DNA of 64,000 bases, from positions 1 to 64,000 of the forward strand of contig CAYGOF010000009.1 of assembly GCA_964351395.1 (NCBI GenBank), written 5' to 3'. The notes beneath the pieces are model-generated. The model did not search any database, had not been told where the DNA came from, and saw only the letters and a program-made list of their open reading frames with translations. A program made the position numbers and the translations under genes. Positions 16,500 to 24,595 of this stretch are shown piece after piece. Source of the stretch: Imperialibacter sp964351395 (GTDB lineage: Bacteria > Bacteroidota > Bacteroidia > Cytophagales > Cyclobacteriaceae). Positions within the stretch are counted from its first letter, which is position 1. The number at the start of each line of letters is the position of its first letter.

Positions 16500-17114
16500 T
16501 TAACTAAGCACTCCTGCCTTCTGTAGTTCCTCTCGCAACTGAGCTGGACTCTTGAATTGAATTCCATGTATGCCCAAATTACTTGCTGCTTCTACATTAT
16601 GAGGAACGTCATCGATGAAAATGGCTTTTTCAGGAACTACCTGGTATCGATCGAATACAATCTGGTAAATATCAGGATAGGGCTTTCTGGTTTTTTCAAC
16701 GCCACTCACTACTATTCCTTCAAACCAGTGTAAGAATGGAAAGGTGCTCAAAGCGTATGGCCAGCTTTCTGCCGACCAGTTGGTAAGCGCATAAAGTCGA
16801 TAGTCCGTTTTATTTTTCAAGTGATCCAGAACTTCCACCGTTCCTTCGATGGCGCCATTAAAGCTTTCGGTAAACCTGCCATAGTATGCCCTGATGGGCT
16901 CTTCCCATTCAGGGTGTTTGGCTACCAGCCATTCTGTAGCCTCCGCAAAAGACCTGCCACCATCCTGTTCCATGTTCCAGGCATTGGTGCAGATATTGTC
17001 GAGAAACCAGGTAATTTCTTCTTCAGTCTTGAATAGCTTTCTGTAAAGGTACCGGGGGTTCCAGTCTATAAGAACCCCACCTAAGTCAAAAATGATAGTA
17101 TCGAATTGAGACAT
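16500..17114 (-). CDS. HAD family hydrolase (YihX-like phosphatase)
   Basis: A 204-residue HAD-IA protein. Motif I is FDLGGVLIDWNP (about 8-19), with the nucleophile Asp9 and a Gly where most HAD phosphatases have the second Asp; this is normal for the YihX branch (glucose-1-phosphatase-like). Motif II is YALTNWS (about 113-119), motif III includes KTRKPYPDIY (about 140-149) and motif IV is FIDDVPHNVEAA (about 165-176). It should be a cytoplasmic phosphatase for a small phosphorylated metabolite. It is a single-gene unit. Confidence 0.85.
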   Translation of the reverse strand: MSQFDTIIFDLGGVLIDWNPRYLYRKLFKTEEEITWFLDNICTNAWNMEQDGGRSFAEATEWLVAKHPEWEEPIRAYYGRFTESFNGAIEGTVEVLDHLKNKTDYRLYALTNWSAESWPYALSTFPFLHWFEGIVVSGVEKTRKPYPDIYQIVFDRYQVVPEKAIFIDDVPHNVEAASNLGIHGIQFKSPAQLREELQKAGVLS

Positions 17115-17418
17115 TGAAAAAACGGTTTGAAATAGTTTGAAGGCCTTAAGTTAAGATCATTTTTTTATTGCTGCAGGTGTCGCCGCAACAGCCAACAAGC
17201 AGGAGCGGTCCGACATCGGTTCAAGACAAGGCTCGTATCCGGCGTCTTACGCCCCTGGCGCCAAGCCCTCTGCGCAACCTGCCGACGCCTGGCTGCTTCG
17301 CCATTTTGGTTGGCAATGCGACCATTTGAATAGAAATTGACTTTTAATGTACCAACTTTTGTTTCAAATAGTCAATTTGCGATGATAAGCGTTATTTAGT
17401 TAAAACCGTAAACGTCAG
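17115..17418. other. 304-nt gap with a GC-rich patch
   Basis: The gap between two divergent genes contains a stretch (about 17171-17315) far richer in G and C than its AT-rich flanks. It carries inverted pieces such as GCCAAC (17190-17195) against GTTGGC (17309-17314) and CAAGCAG against CTGCTTCG. No open frame in it looks coding. It resembles a degraded mobile or dispersed repeat more than a promoter region. Promoters for the two flanking genes probably lie in the AT-rich edges. Confidence 0.45.
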
Positions 17419-18411
17419 ATGGAATTATCCCTTGATATTTCAAGAAGCAAAATGCTTCAATACCTGCAGGATAAAAACTGGATGGAGCCGTATGAAGAGG
17501 TGCTGCGACTTGAAAAGCCAGGAGAAGGCAATATGAATGTGGTAGTGAGGGTAGTGGGCGATACCAAAAACCTGATTCTAAAGCAGTCACGAAATTTTGT
17601 AAATAAATATCCTCAAATTCCAGCACCCATCGAAAGAATTGGTGTGGAACGGGAGTTTTACAAGCTGACTTTGCCAGTATCCGAGCTGAGGAAACACATG
17701 CCAAAAGTGATAGGTTACGATGCCAATGAACATATACTGGTGCTGGAAGATTTGGGCAAAGGAGCTGATTACACATTTCTCTACAAGAAGGAAACAACAA
17801 TGGCCGCTGATGAACTGGAAGCCGCTGTAGCGTTTCTCAAAGCGCTTCACACCAGTTCTTTCGACCGGGCAACGGTAGCAGGGTTTCCAGACAACTTAGC
17901 GCTAAGAAAACTGAACCATGAGCACTTGTTTGTGTATCCGTACATGGAGAACAATGGTTTTGACCTCGACACCATACAACCAGGATTGCAGGAGCTGGCG
18001 ATGACGTATAAAACAGACACGCAACTAAAACGTGGAATAGCGCAGTTGGGAAACACTTACCTGGCTAGTGGCCCAAGCCTCCTGCACGGCGACTACTATC
18101 CGGGAAGCTGGCTGAGAGTAGCTTCAGGGTTTAGGGTGATTGATCCTGAGTTTTGCTTTTTTGGGCCTGCAGAGTACGATTTAGGCGTTATGTTGGCCCA
18201 TTTGCTTATGGCACAACAACCTGCCAAAGATATCGAACAAGTGCTGGTGCAATATGGTGGATCTGCCAACCGTCAACTCACTGAGCAAATCGAAGGCATG
18301 GAAATTGTCAGGCGCTTGATTGGCCTTGCTCAACTACCTTTGGATTTGTCGTTAGAAGAGAAAGGAGAATTATTGGTATCAGCGTCAAGAAAAATACGAT
18401 CAAATGCATAG
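17419..18411 (+). CDS. APH-type phosphotransferase, methylthioribose-kinase-like
   Basis: A 330-residue aminoglycoside-phosphotransferase-fold kinase. An ATP-site lysine is seen in LILKQSR (Lys55), then APIERIGVEREF (69-80). The catalytic loop is LLHGDYYPGSW (Asp225), and the metal-binding aspartate is in VIDPEFCFFGPAEYDLG (Asp242). The phrase pattern HGD..GS and IDPEF..GP..D is that of 5-methylthioribose kinase (MtnK), which phosphorylates methylthioribose in methionine salvage. MtnK is usually near 400 residues and no other mtn gene is nearby, so another ribose- or amino-sugar substrate is possible. Its end overlaps the ADP-ribosylglycohydrolase gene by 8 nt, which suggests a shared pathway. 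Confidence 0.75.
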   Translation: MELSLDISRSKMLQYLQDKNWMEPYEEVLRLEKPGEGNMNVVVRVVGDTKNLILKQSRNFVNKYPQIPAPIERIGVEREFYKLTLPVSELRKHMPKVIGYDANEHILVLEDLGKGADYTFLYKKETTMAADELEAAVAFLKALHTSSFDRATVAGFPDNLALRKLNHEHLFVYPYMENNGFDLDTIQPGLQELAMTYKTDTQLKRGIAQLGNTYLASGPSLLHGDYYPGSWLRVASGFRVIDPEFCFFGPAEYDLGVMLAHLLMAQQPAKDIEQVLVQYGGSANRQLTEQIEGMEIVRRLIGLAQLPLDLSLEEKGELLVSASRKIRSNA

Positions 18412-19729
18412 CATTAAACGCTTATTGACTATCGTCGGAGTAGCCATTTTAGGAGGCTTCTTGGCTTGCCAGCCACAACAGGAAAATCAGGTCGTCACTT
18501 TTCCAGGCCCCAATGCCCCTTCTCAGTTAGTCTCCGATGATTGGCCCACCTTACTAAGCAAAGATGCCTATTACAACAAGGTGCTGGGTATGTTGGTAGG
18601 CTCGGCCATTGGCGATGCCATGGGCGCTCCCACTGAAATGTGGCATCGCAGTGCCATCCAAACACAAATTGGCTACGTCGATAGTTTGGATGCCTTGACC
18701 CGGGAAGGTTCTCCCGAGGGCCCCTGGGAAGATAACCTGGCGGCCGGTGGCACCACTGATGATACCCGTTGGAAGCTATTAACAGGTAATTTTCTGGTCA
18801 CCCAGGCCGGGGCCGATTCGCTTGATGATAAGGCTTTTGCCAATACCATTATTGGCCTTTACCAGGCAGAAATGCAAAAAGTTAAAAATGTGGAGGCCTT
18901 CGGACCAGAGTCCCTTGAACGGCAGCTCATGCACATGACCTGGCTGCAGGAATGGGCGAAAGTGGCCAAGCCTTATGCAGAAGATGACTTGAATGGCTAT
19001 AGTTATGCACTCAACCGCTTTTACGGAGGCGAAATGGCCTGTGCAGGCATGCTTTACGCTCCTTCAATTGGCGGCTTTTATCCCGGACAGGCCGGTAAAG
19101 CGTATTCGGAAGCCTATCGATTAGGAATTTTTGACCATGGATACGCCCGAGACATTACCGGGCTCACAGCAGCGTATGTTGCCAAGGCGATGGAACCAGG
19201 GGTAAAGCCCGATCAAATCGCTCTGATTACCAGGGAAGTAGACCCACTGAGGTATTTCAATAGCCGACTGATAGGTCGTTTGGCCTACACAAGCTACACA
19301 GCTTCGAAAGAAATTGTTTACAAAGCAAGGCAGCTAAAAGAGGAGGATGTTGAGGCTGGCCTAAAGCTGCCCAGAAACTTCAAAGGCACGAAACTAGATT
19401 TTGCTCAACTTACCAGGGCCTATGAGCTCATGGATGATAGGTTACAGACTATTCCTTTTCATGCAGGTGAAATTCATTTCATTAACCTGATGGCTCTGGA
19501 GTATTCCGGTGGAGATTTTCAAAAAGCGATGGAGTTTGTGGTGAATTATGGGAGAGACAACGACACGGTGGCGGCCATCACAGGGGCAATACTTGGCGCC
19601 TACTGTGGCTATGATGGTTTGCCTAAGGGCCTGGCTGAAAAATCTTTGAAGGCAACGAAAGAAATAGTGGGAATTGATTTGGAGGATTTGGCGAGAAGAA
19701 CGACAGATGCGGCTTACAGAGGGAATTAG
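18404..19729 (+). CDS. ADP-ribosylglycohydrolase family lipoprotein
   Basis: A 441-residue protein with a lipoprotein signal (lipobox GFLAC, Cys22), so it should be anchored outside the cytoplasm. The fold motifs of the DraG/ARH family are all visible: GSAIGDAMGAPTEMW (66-80), the metal site TTDDT (117-121), and RDNDTVAAITGAILGA (384-399). The family uses two magnesium ions to release ADP-ribose from proteins, or to cleave related N-ribosides. Most members are cytoplasmic, so an exported form more likely acts on small ribosides or on toxin-type ADP-ribosylation outside. It shares an operon with the methylthioribose-kinase-like gene, which fits riboside breakdown followed by sugar phosphorylation, although the two would act in different compartments. 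Confidence 0.85.
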   Translation: MHSIKRLLTIVGVAILGGFLACQPQQENQVVTFPGPNAPSQLVSDDWPTLLSKDAYYNKVLGMLVGSAIGDAMGAPTEMWHRSAIQTQIGYVDSLDALTREGSPEGPWEDNLAAGGTTDDTRWKLLTGNFLVTQAGADSLDDKAFANTIIGLYQAEMQKVKNVEAFGPESLERQLMHMTWLQEWAKVAKPYAEDDLNGYSYALNRFYGGEMACAGMLYAPSIGGFYPGQAGKAYSEAYRLGIFDHGYARDITGLTAAYVAKAMEPGVKPDQIALITREVDPLRYFNSRLIGRLAYTSYTASKEIVYKARQLKEEDVEAGLKLPRNFKGTKLDFAQLTRAYELMDDRLQTIPFHAGEIHFINLMALEYSGGDFQKAMEFVVNYGRDNDTVAAITGAILGAYCGYDGLPKGLAEKSLKATKEIVGIDLEDLARRTTDAAYRGN

Positions 19730-19740
19730 TTCAACTAATT
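19724..19740. terminator. Inverted repeat across two convergent stop codons
   Basis: AATTAGTT-C-AACTAATT is a perfect 8-bp inverted repeat containing the TAG of the plus-strand hydrolase gene and the stop of the minus-strand DUF2442 gene. As RNA it would form roughly a 6-bp, AT-rich stem with a 5-nt loop, so it would be a weak bidirectional terminator at best. Confidence 0.35.
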
Positions 19741-20012
19741 TTACCTGTATATAAATCCCAAATCGGGAAAATCAGATCATAGTCCATCCAGTTGAGGTTA
19801 CCGCCAATGATCTCAAACTTCTTGAATAAATCCCTTCGAAGATACTTTTGAACAGCAGGATGGTTGCTATTGGATAGGAATTCTTTGAAATCAACCATCT
19901 GAGTGGTTCCGTCACTAAAATGAATGTGAATGATATAATCGTTCACATATTCCGCCTTAGAAACGCTAATAATTGCCTGGCTGCTTTCTTTCGTGTCGTC
20001 AGTGATAATCAT
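19731..20012 (-). CDS. DUF2442 domain protein
   Basis: A 93-residue protein. From about residue 17 it reads VSKAEYVNDYIIHIHFSDGTTQMVDFKEFL, the usual DUF2442 pattern, ending LNWMDYDLIFPIWDLYTGKI, where the family typically has the W..D...P.. motif. Its start ATG overlaps the stop of the upstream DUF4160 gene (20009-20012, ATGA type). DUF2442 and DUF4160 genes are very often neighbours in bacteria and have been discussed as a toxin-antitoxin-like pair; this is not established here. The gene is intact although its partner is frameshifted. Confidence 0.85.
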   Translation of the reverse strand: MIITDDTKESSQAIISVSKAEYVNDYIIHIHFSDGTTQMVDFKEFLSNSNHPAVQKYLRRDLFKKFEIIGGNLNWMDYDLIFPIWDLYTGKIS

Positions 20013-20315
20013 GACAGCTTGGTTGTAATCTTTTCAAAACTAACATTTTTATGATACACAAAAAAGTCGACCCATTTTTCGACTATTTTCTCTGAGTACT
20101 TGGATAGGAACATTTTGAAGTCTTTTAAATCACCACTTTTGAGGTTTTTTCTGCCTTTGACAGCGGATAATTTTATCTCGATGATTTCTCCATTCAAAAG
20201 AAAGAACTCTGCCTTAGTTTCATATTCACCTTTTTGAGCATGAACGTGTATGGGGTCATGTTCGTTTGAATAGAAAAAAATTAATTATCCCGAAATATTC
20301 AAATATTTTTGGCAC
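20009..20315 (-). pseudogene. DUF4160 gene split by a frameshift in a T7 run
   Basis: The open part (TTG at 20197 to the stop at 20009) covers only the C-terminal half. Reading back in the same frame gives FFYSNEHDPIHVHAQKGEYETKAE, the core of DUF4160, but an in-frame stop precedes it with no start codon. One base off, GTG at 20315 begins VPKIFEYFGII, the normal DUF4160 N-terminus. The two pieces join if one T is removed from the seven-T run (20274-20280), giving a protein of about 101 residues. So the gene is a recent pseudogene, a slippage-controlled gene or a sequencing error. It overlaps the intact DUF2442 gene by 4 nt. Confidence 0.75.
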
Positions 20316-20421
20316 CTAGTGTCCGTTAGCTGGTTTCAAACTATGAGGAAAGTTTAGTAACTCTTTATGAAGTTATCGATTAAGAGTTAATAGTAAAAAC
20401 TTTAGAAGTGAATGTAAGTAC

Positions 20422-20904
20422 TTAAAAACTCGCTGACATCACGCTGTCAGTACCAATCCTCAGGCTGCTGAGTCCAAAAGAATGGATGGTCATGCCATCG
20501 TCTTCACTTTCTTTGAAGGTCAGCCATTTCGAAGATCCAACTAACTGAGGCTGCTCAGAAGGAATGTAGATATCGAGTGTTACACTTTCCCACCGGCTAA
20601 AAAGGAAGTTTTTCCAATGCTTAGCTTCCGGGTCATCGAGTTTGATGTAGAGCACACCTTCTTCTGACGATAAATTGAGTTTGTCAAGCAGTGTATTGTC
20701 GCCAATAATTTTGCCCTGCCCCACTCGTTGTGTATGCACACGCACCTGGCAGGGGATGTCCACAATCAGTTCAGTGAATGCTGGCAATGGACGCTCAAGA
20801 ATTTTTCCAGTATCGCTCACGAGTAGATGGTTGCGCTCGATCACTATGCAATACAGGATCGCAAGTGTGAATAATAGATAGGCCGCTAATTCTCTTCGTT
20901 TCAA
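20422..20904 (-). CDS. Membrane-anchored DUF2807/GIN-like protein
   Basis: A 160-residue protein with one N-terminal hydrophobic helix (about 7-24) and a short beta-rich domain. The segment LPAFTELIVDIPCQVRVHTQ (about 40-59), followed by IIGDNTLLDKLNLSSEEGVLYIKL (about 65-88), matches the start of the GIN/DUF2807 fold (head domain of putative adhesins), which normally is longer and repeats such strands. Probably attached to the inner membrane and facing the periplasm. Function unknown. It is divergent from the nuclease gene at 20972. Confidence 0.6.
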   Translation of the reverse strand: MKRRELAAYLLFTLAILYCIVIERNHLLVSDTGKILERPLPAFTELIVDIPCQVRVHTQRVGQGKIIGDNTLLDKLNLSSEEGVLYIKLDDPEAKHWKNFLFSRWESVTLDIYIPSEQPQLVGSSKWLTFKESEDDGMTIHSFGLSSLRIGTDSVMSASF

Positions 20905-20971
20905 TTTGAATTGATTTTGCTTATAAGATGTCTAATTTGGTCGGAGGGTTGCACGATTCGAAATAAAAAAA

Positions 20972-22630
20972 ATGGGAACCGCTCCAATTCGCCTTCATGA
21001 CACTTATTACCTGGACAATTTCTTGTACGTGCTTGCCCACGTTGAAAAATTGTATGCCTCATTTTTAACTCCATTCGAAACTAATTTTTTATCTGAATTC
21101 CGGACTCTCAGTGTCAGTGGCCAGTGCCTTTATATTAGAATGGCCAACCGAAAGGGCCGTTTCTTTCGCCCCTCCAAACTTATATACGCCGAGATAAAGG
21201 ATACCGCCACTGCCTGGCAGGAGTTACACAAAAAAGGATTTATTTCTTCTCCCACCATCAACGATGAATGGGATGCACTCGATTTTGTCAGGTTGTTTTC
21301 GGTTGGCGAGTTAAAGCAAGTACTTGGTAGCGTTGGGGTAGACGCAAAAAAAGCAAAAAGGGATGAGCTGCTGCTATTGCTTTTCGAAAGTTTTACGCTC
21401 CCTAAAATGCGCGATAAGCTGCTTGACGTAGAAGAAGTAGTTGAAATGGGGAAGCTCGATCAACTCGAAATGGTCAGGCTATTTTTCTTTGGCCATCCCT
21501 GGGGCGATATGTCTCAGTTTGTGATCAGGGACATAGGAAATGCAAAATTTGAGACCTACGATGACGCACTGTTCAAACCGCAGTTCAGCCACTACCAGGA
21601 AGTGAGTCAGCTTTTCGATCTGCATCAGCAATACAGGGCATTAAAAAAAGCACTTCTCATGGAAGAAGAAGGGCTGATTCACGACGCCATCGATCAGCTT
21701 GATTTTGTGGCTGAGGATCTCTCGCCGGTAGCGGAGTCGATCGTTAAGAAGTTCGTTATGAGGACTGGCAAGTGGTACGAACAGAATAAAATGCTGGAAC
21801 GGGCGGCTATTACCTACTCCCGTTATTCGTTGCCCGAATCGAGAGAGCGGCTTGTGCGGGTGTTGACAGCCCTAAAGAAAAAAGAAGAGACAATAGCATT
21901 GTTGCAGAGAATCGCTGATGAGCCCGAAACGCACTCTGAGTGGCTTTTTGCCAGCGATCAGCTGGTGAAACTTTCGGGGCAAAAACAGGTGCTAACAACT
22001 ACCCGGGTGATGAAGGAAGCACCCGAGTTGGTAGTCCCAAAACCAGACGGTTCGATCAATATAGAAGCACATGTACTGATCACACTGAGAGAGCAGGGCT
22101 TTGAAGGAGCACACACTGAAAACTATATCTGGCGAAGTTTATTTGGTCTGGTTTTCTGGGAAGAACTTTATAGCCAGGAGCGGGCGCTTATCCATCAGCC
22201 TTTACAGCGGGTGCCAGCCGACTTGCAGGACAGGCGCTACCTGAAAAGCCGCTATCAGGCGTTTGATCAGTTTATCAGCCATTTTCAGACCAAACAGGAG
22301 TTGAAGGAAAAGGTGTTGCGAACAATGGCTGAAAAGGAAGGGATTGTAAACCCCTGGGTGGGCTGGCATCCTGATTTGCCGACGCACCTGGAGCAGCTTT
22401 TTCAATATTTATCGATTGAGCAGCTGAAGGAAATAGCCCTTGAAATAGCCAGAAATCCGCTGGAAAATGGCACAGGTCTGCCCGATCTTTTTGTTTGGAG
22501 AGCAGAAGACTATCATTTCTGGGAAGTAAAGTCGCCCACCGATCACCTTTCTGCCCATCAGGTTTTTTGGATGAATTTCATGAGGGAAAGAGGTGTGAAA
22601 GTAGAAGTGCTAAGAATAGTCTATAATTAA
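20972..22630 (+). CDS. FAN1-like VRR-NUC nuclease
   Basis: A 552-residue protein with a FAN1-type layout. An N-terminal wing-helix region with LYIRMANRKGRFFRPSKLIYAEI (about 50-72) is followed by a helical TPR-like middle (about 190-350) and a C-terminal VRR-NUC domain. The nuclease residues are visible: GLPDLF gives Asp505, FWEVKSP gives Glu518 and Lys520, and SAHQVFWM contains Gln530. FAN1 cuts flap and crosslink-repair intermediates with 5'-flap endonuclease and 5'-exonuclease activity. Bacterial members are present but sporadic. It stands alone, 69 nt before the glycosyltransferase gene. Role in crosslink repair here is inferred from the family. Confidence 0.85.
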   Translation: MGTAPIRLHDTYYLDNFLYVLAHVEKLYASFLTPFETNFLSEFRTLSVSGQCLYIRMANRKGRFFRPSKLIYAEIKDTATAWQELHKKGFISSPTINDEWDALDFVRLFSVGELKQVLGSVGVDAKKAKRDELLLLLFESFTLPKMRDKLLDVEEVVEMGKLDQLEMVRLFFFGHPWGDMSQFVIRDIGNAKFETYDDALFKPQFSHYQEVSQLFDLHQQYRALKKALLMEEEGLIHDAIDQLDFVAEDLSPVAESIVKKFVMRTGKWYEQNKMLERAAITYSRYSLPESRERLVRVLTALKKKEETIALLQRIADEPETHSEWLFASDQLVKLSGQKQVLTTTRVMKEAPELVVPKPDGSINIEAHVLITLREQGFEGAHTENYIWRSLFGLVFWEELYSQERALIHQPLQRVPADLQDRRYLKSRYQAFDQFISHFQTKQELKEKVLRTMAEKEGIVNPWVGWHPDLPTHLEQLFQYLSIEQLKEIALEIARNPLENGTGLPDLFVWRAEDYHFWEVKSPTDHLSAHQVFWMNFMRERGVKVEVLRIVYN

Positions 22631-22699
22631 TTCGTTTTTTGCTCAGTTAACTACCACACTCATCCTTTCTTTTTTATATTGAGACATAAATCAAATTGA

Positions 22700-23983
22700 A
22701 TGAAAGTACTCATGTTAGGGTGGGAGTATCCGCCAGAAATTTCGGGTGGATTAGGCGTTGCATGTCATGGGCTGGCCCTTGGACTGAGTGAGCAAAATGT
22801 GTCAATTGATTTTGTGTTACCAAAAGTAACAGCCAAGAAAACCTGGAAGAGAGTATCGCTACGTGAGGCTGAGGAGGTGGAATGGAAGAAAGTTCTTACT
22901 GAGGAAAGGGAGTGGTGGGAAGATGTGAAGGTGTTGGAAATTGGCTCCTTTCTGATGCCGTATTTGTCCGAAGCTCAGTTTGTAAAGCAGCAGGTAGTGC
23001 AAAAGGAAACAAAAGAGAAGAAGGTTGTAGTGGAAAAGCTGGAGCCCTTGCGTAAGAAGCTCAAAGGTGGCTACGGTCCAGATCTTTTCAATGAAGTTGC
23101 CAAATATGCCATCATTATTGGGGAAGAGGCAGCCAAATCTGATGCAGATGTGATTCACGCTCATGACTGGATGACTTTTCAGGCAGGTATCATGGCCAAA
23201 TCATCCAGTGGGAAACCATTGGTCGTGCATTGCCATAGCACCGAGTTCGATCGGATGGGTGTGCATGTCAATCAGCACATATACGACATCGAACGAAAGG
23301 GATTCGAAGCAGCCGACGTGGTTGTTGCAGTGAGTCATCAAACCAAGGAACTGATTCATCAGCATTACGGCATCAAGCTTTCTAAAATCCATGTAGTGCA
23401 CAACGGCTTTTTCGAGGTTGCTTCAGCTAAACCAGTAAAACGAAATACTTTTAACGTCTCCTTCCTGGGCAGAATGGTTGGGCAAAAAGGCCCCGAGCAT
23501 TTTGTAGATGTAGCCAGAGAGCTTCTGAGATTAGACGACTCTTATCGTTTTACCATGGCAGGCAGTGGCCACATGCTTGATGAGCTAAAGGAAAAAGTAT
23601 ACAAAATGAACCTGGCACCTTATTTTAGCTTCCCCGGTTTCTTAAATGCTAAAAAACTGCCAAACTTTTTTGCCAATACCGATGTCTTCTTGCTTACCTC
23701 GAATTCCGATCCCTTTGGTATCGTGGCACTTGAGTCGGTGAGTGCTGGGGTGCCAACGGTTTTGTCCACTAAAGCGGGTGTGTCTGAGGTGCTGACTCAC
23801 GCCAAAACATTTGACCCCTGGGATACCTTTTCTATCAAGAACTTTATCAGCGAGTTAAAAGGAGATCCCGCCTACCTTAAGGCTTATACCAAAGCGCAAA
23901 GTCAGGACTTAAAGAAAGCATCCTGGGAGAGGATGGGCAGCGAGGTGGCAGGTATTTATCAAAAGATTGTGCCAACTAATTAG
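22700..23983 (+). CDS. Glycosyltransferase family 4 (glycogen-synthase-like)
   Basis: A 427-residue GT-B enzyme. The N-terminus MLGWEYPPEISGGLGVACHGLALGL is typical of GT4/GT5 starch- and glycogen-synthase relatives. DVIHAHDWMTF (about 151-161) follows, then the C-terminal nucleotide-sugar domain with VSFLGRMVGQKGPEHFVDVA (about 254-273) and the E-x7-E motif region SNSDPFGIVALESVSAGVPTV (about 335-355). It transfers a sugar from a nucleotide sugar; glycogen/glucan elongation is possible but not certain. It is preceded by a 69-nt gap and is convergent with the Mpo1-like gene. Confidence 0.85.
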   Translation: MKVLMLGWEYPPEISGGLGVACHGLALGLSEQNVSIDFVLPKVTAKKTWKRVSLREAEEVEWKKVLTEEREWWEDVKVLEIGSFLMPYLSEAQFVKQQVVQKETKEKKVVVEKLEPLRKKLKGGYGPDLFNEVAKYAIIIGEEAAKSDADVIHAHDWMTFQAGIMAKSSSGKPLVVHCHSTEFDRMGVHVNQHIYDIERKGFEAADVVVAVSHQTKELIHQHYGIKLSKIHVVHNGFFEVASAKPVKRNTFNVSFLGRMVGQKGPEHFVDVARELLRLDDSYRFTMAGSGHMLDELKEKVYKMNLAPYFSFPGFLNAKKLPNFFANTDVFLLTSNSDPFGIVALESVSAGVPTVLSTKAGVSEVLTHAKTFDPWDTFSIKNFISELKGDPAYLKAYTKAQSQDLKKASWERMGSEVAGIYQKIVPTN

Positions 23984-23996
23984 CCATCTCCTTATC

Positions 23997-24473
23997 CTAA
24001 TAGGGAATCCCCAATTTCTTGTAGATAAAGTGCATCAGCCAGGCTGGTCCAATGAGCAAAAACTGAAGATCTTTAAAAAAGGAGGGTTTTTTACCCTCTA
24101 CTTTGTGTCCGTAAAACTGCCCAATCCAGGCTGCCACAAATATCCCAAGCGATATCGCCCATAGTGGGGTTGAGAAATTTTGTGTCAGGTAATTGGCAAT
24201 GAAACAACATGCCGCCGCTACGGCAAGCATGCCAAAAGTAAGAGGGATCGAGAGGGTGATGTAATAGATCAGCGTTAGTGCCAATGCAAGTGTGGCCCAG
24301 TTCACAAAAGGGCTGTCGCTGATGAAGGACTGAAGCAGCCCGTTAGGGATAGACCAGATGAGGCCTACAATACTAAAGAATATAAGAGGCACACAAATCC
24401 AGTGAATGGCCTTATTGGTGCTATTTTGGTGGCTTTCGCCGTATTCCGAAAGAAGAGCATCTATTTTTCTCAT
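23997..24473 (-). CDS. Mpo1-like (DUF962/YGL010w) membrane protein
   Basis: The start at 24473 (MRKIDALLSEYGESHQN) matches the family start; an open frame of 22 more codons upstream has no family match. The 158-residue protein has four hydrophobic helices. Histidines fall in ESHQN and AIHWICVP near the first helix, and in YGHKVEGKKPSFFKDLQFLLIGPAWL near the end, as in yeast Mpo1. Mpo1 is an iron-dependent dioxygenase that shortens 2-hydroxy fatty acids. In a Bacteroidota cell it could act on hydroxy-fatty acids of sphingolipid-like lipids; that is inference. It is convergent with the glycosyltransferase gene, 13 nt apart. Confidence 0.75.
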   Translation of the reverse strand: MRKIDALLSEYGESHQNSTNKAIHWICVPLIFFSIVGLIWSIPNGLLQSFISDSPFVNWATLALALTLIYYITLSIPLTFGMLAVAAACCFIANYLTQNFSTPLWAISLGIFVAAWIGQFYGHKVEGKKPSFFKDLQFLLIGPAWLMHFIYKKLGIPY

Positions 24474-24595
24474 AATGATCATTAGGGTTATGCACTTCCA
24501 AAATAAGTATTCCTTTTGAATTTTCTTTCCATTTGTCAAGAAGTGGTATGCCTCCAGCTTTTGATTGTGTAGTTTTCAGTAAAATTTAGCACCCT

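Noticed and set aside
16292..16526. Two opposite short frames in the gap before the HAD gene
   Set aside because: Neither has a domain, clear start signal or coding-like composition.
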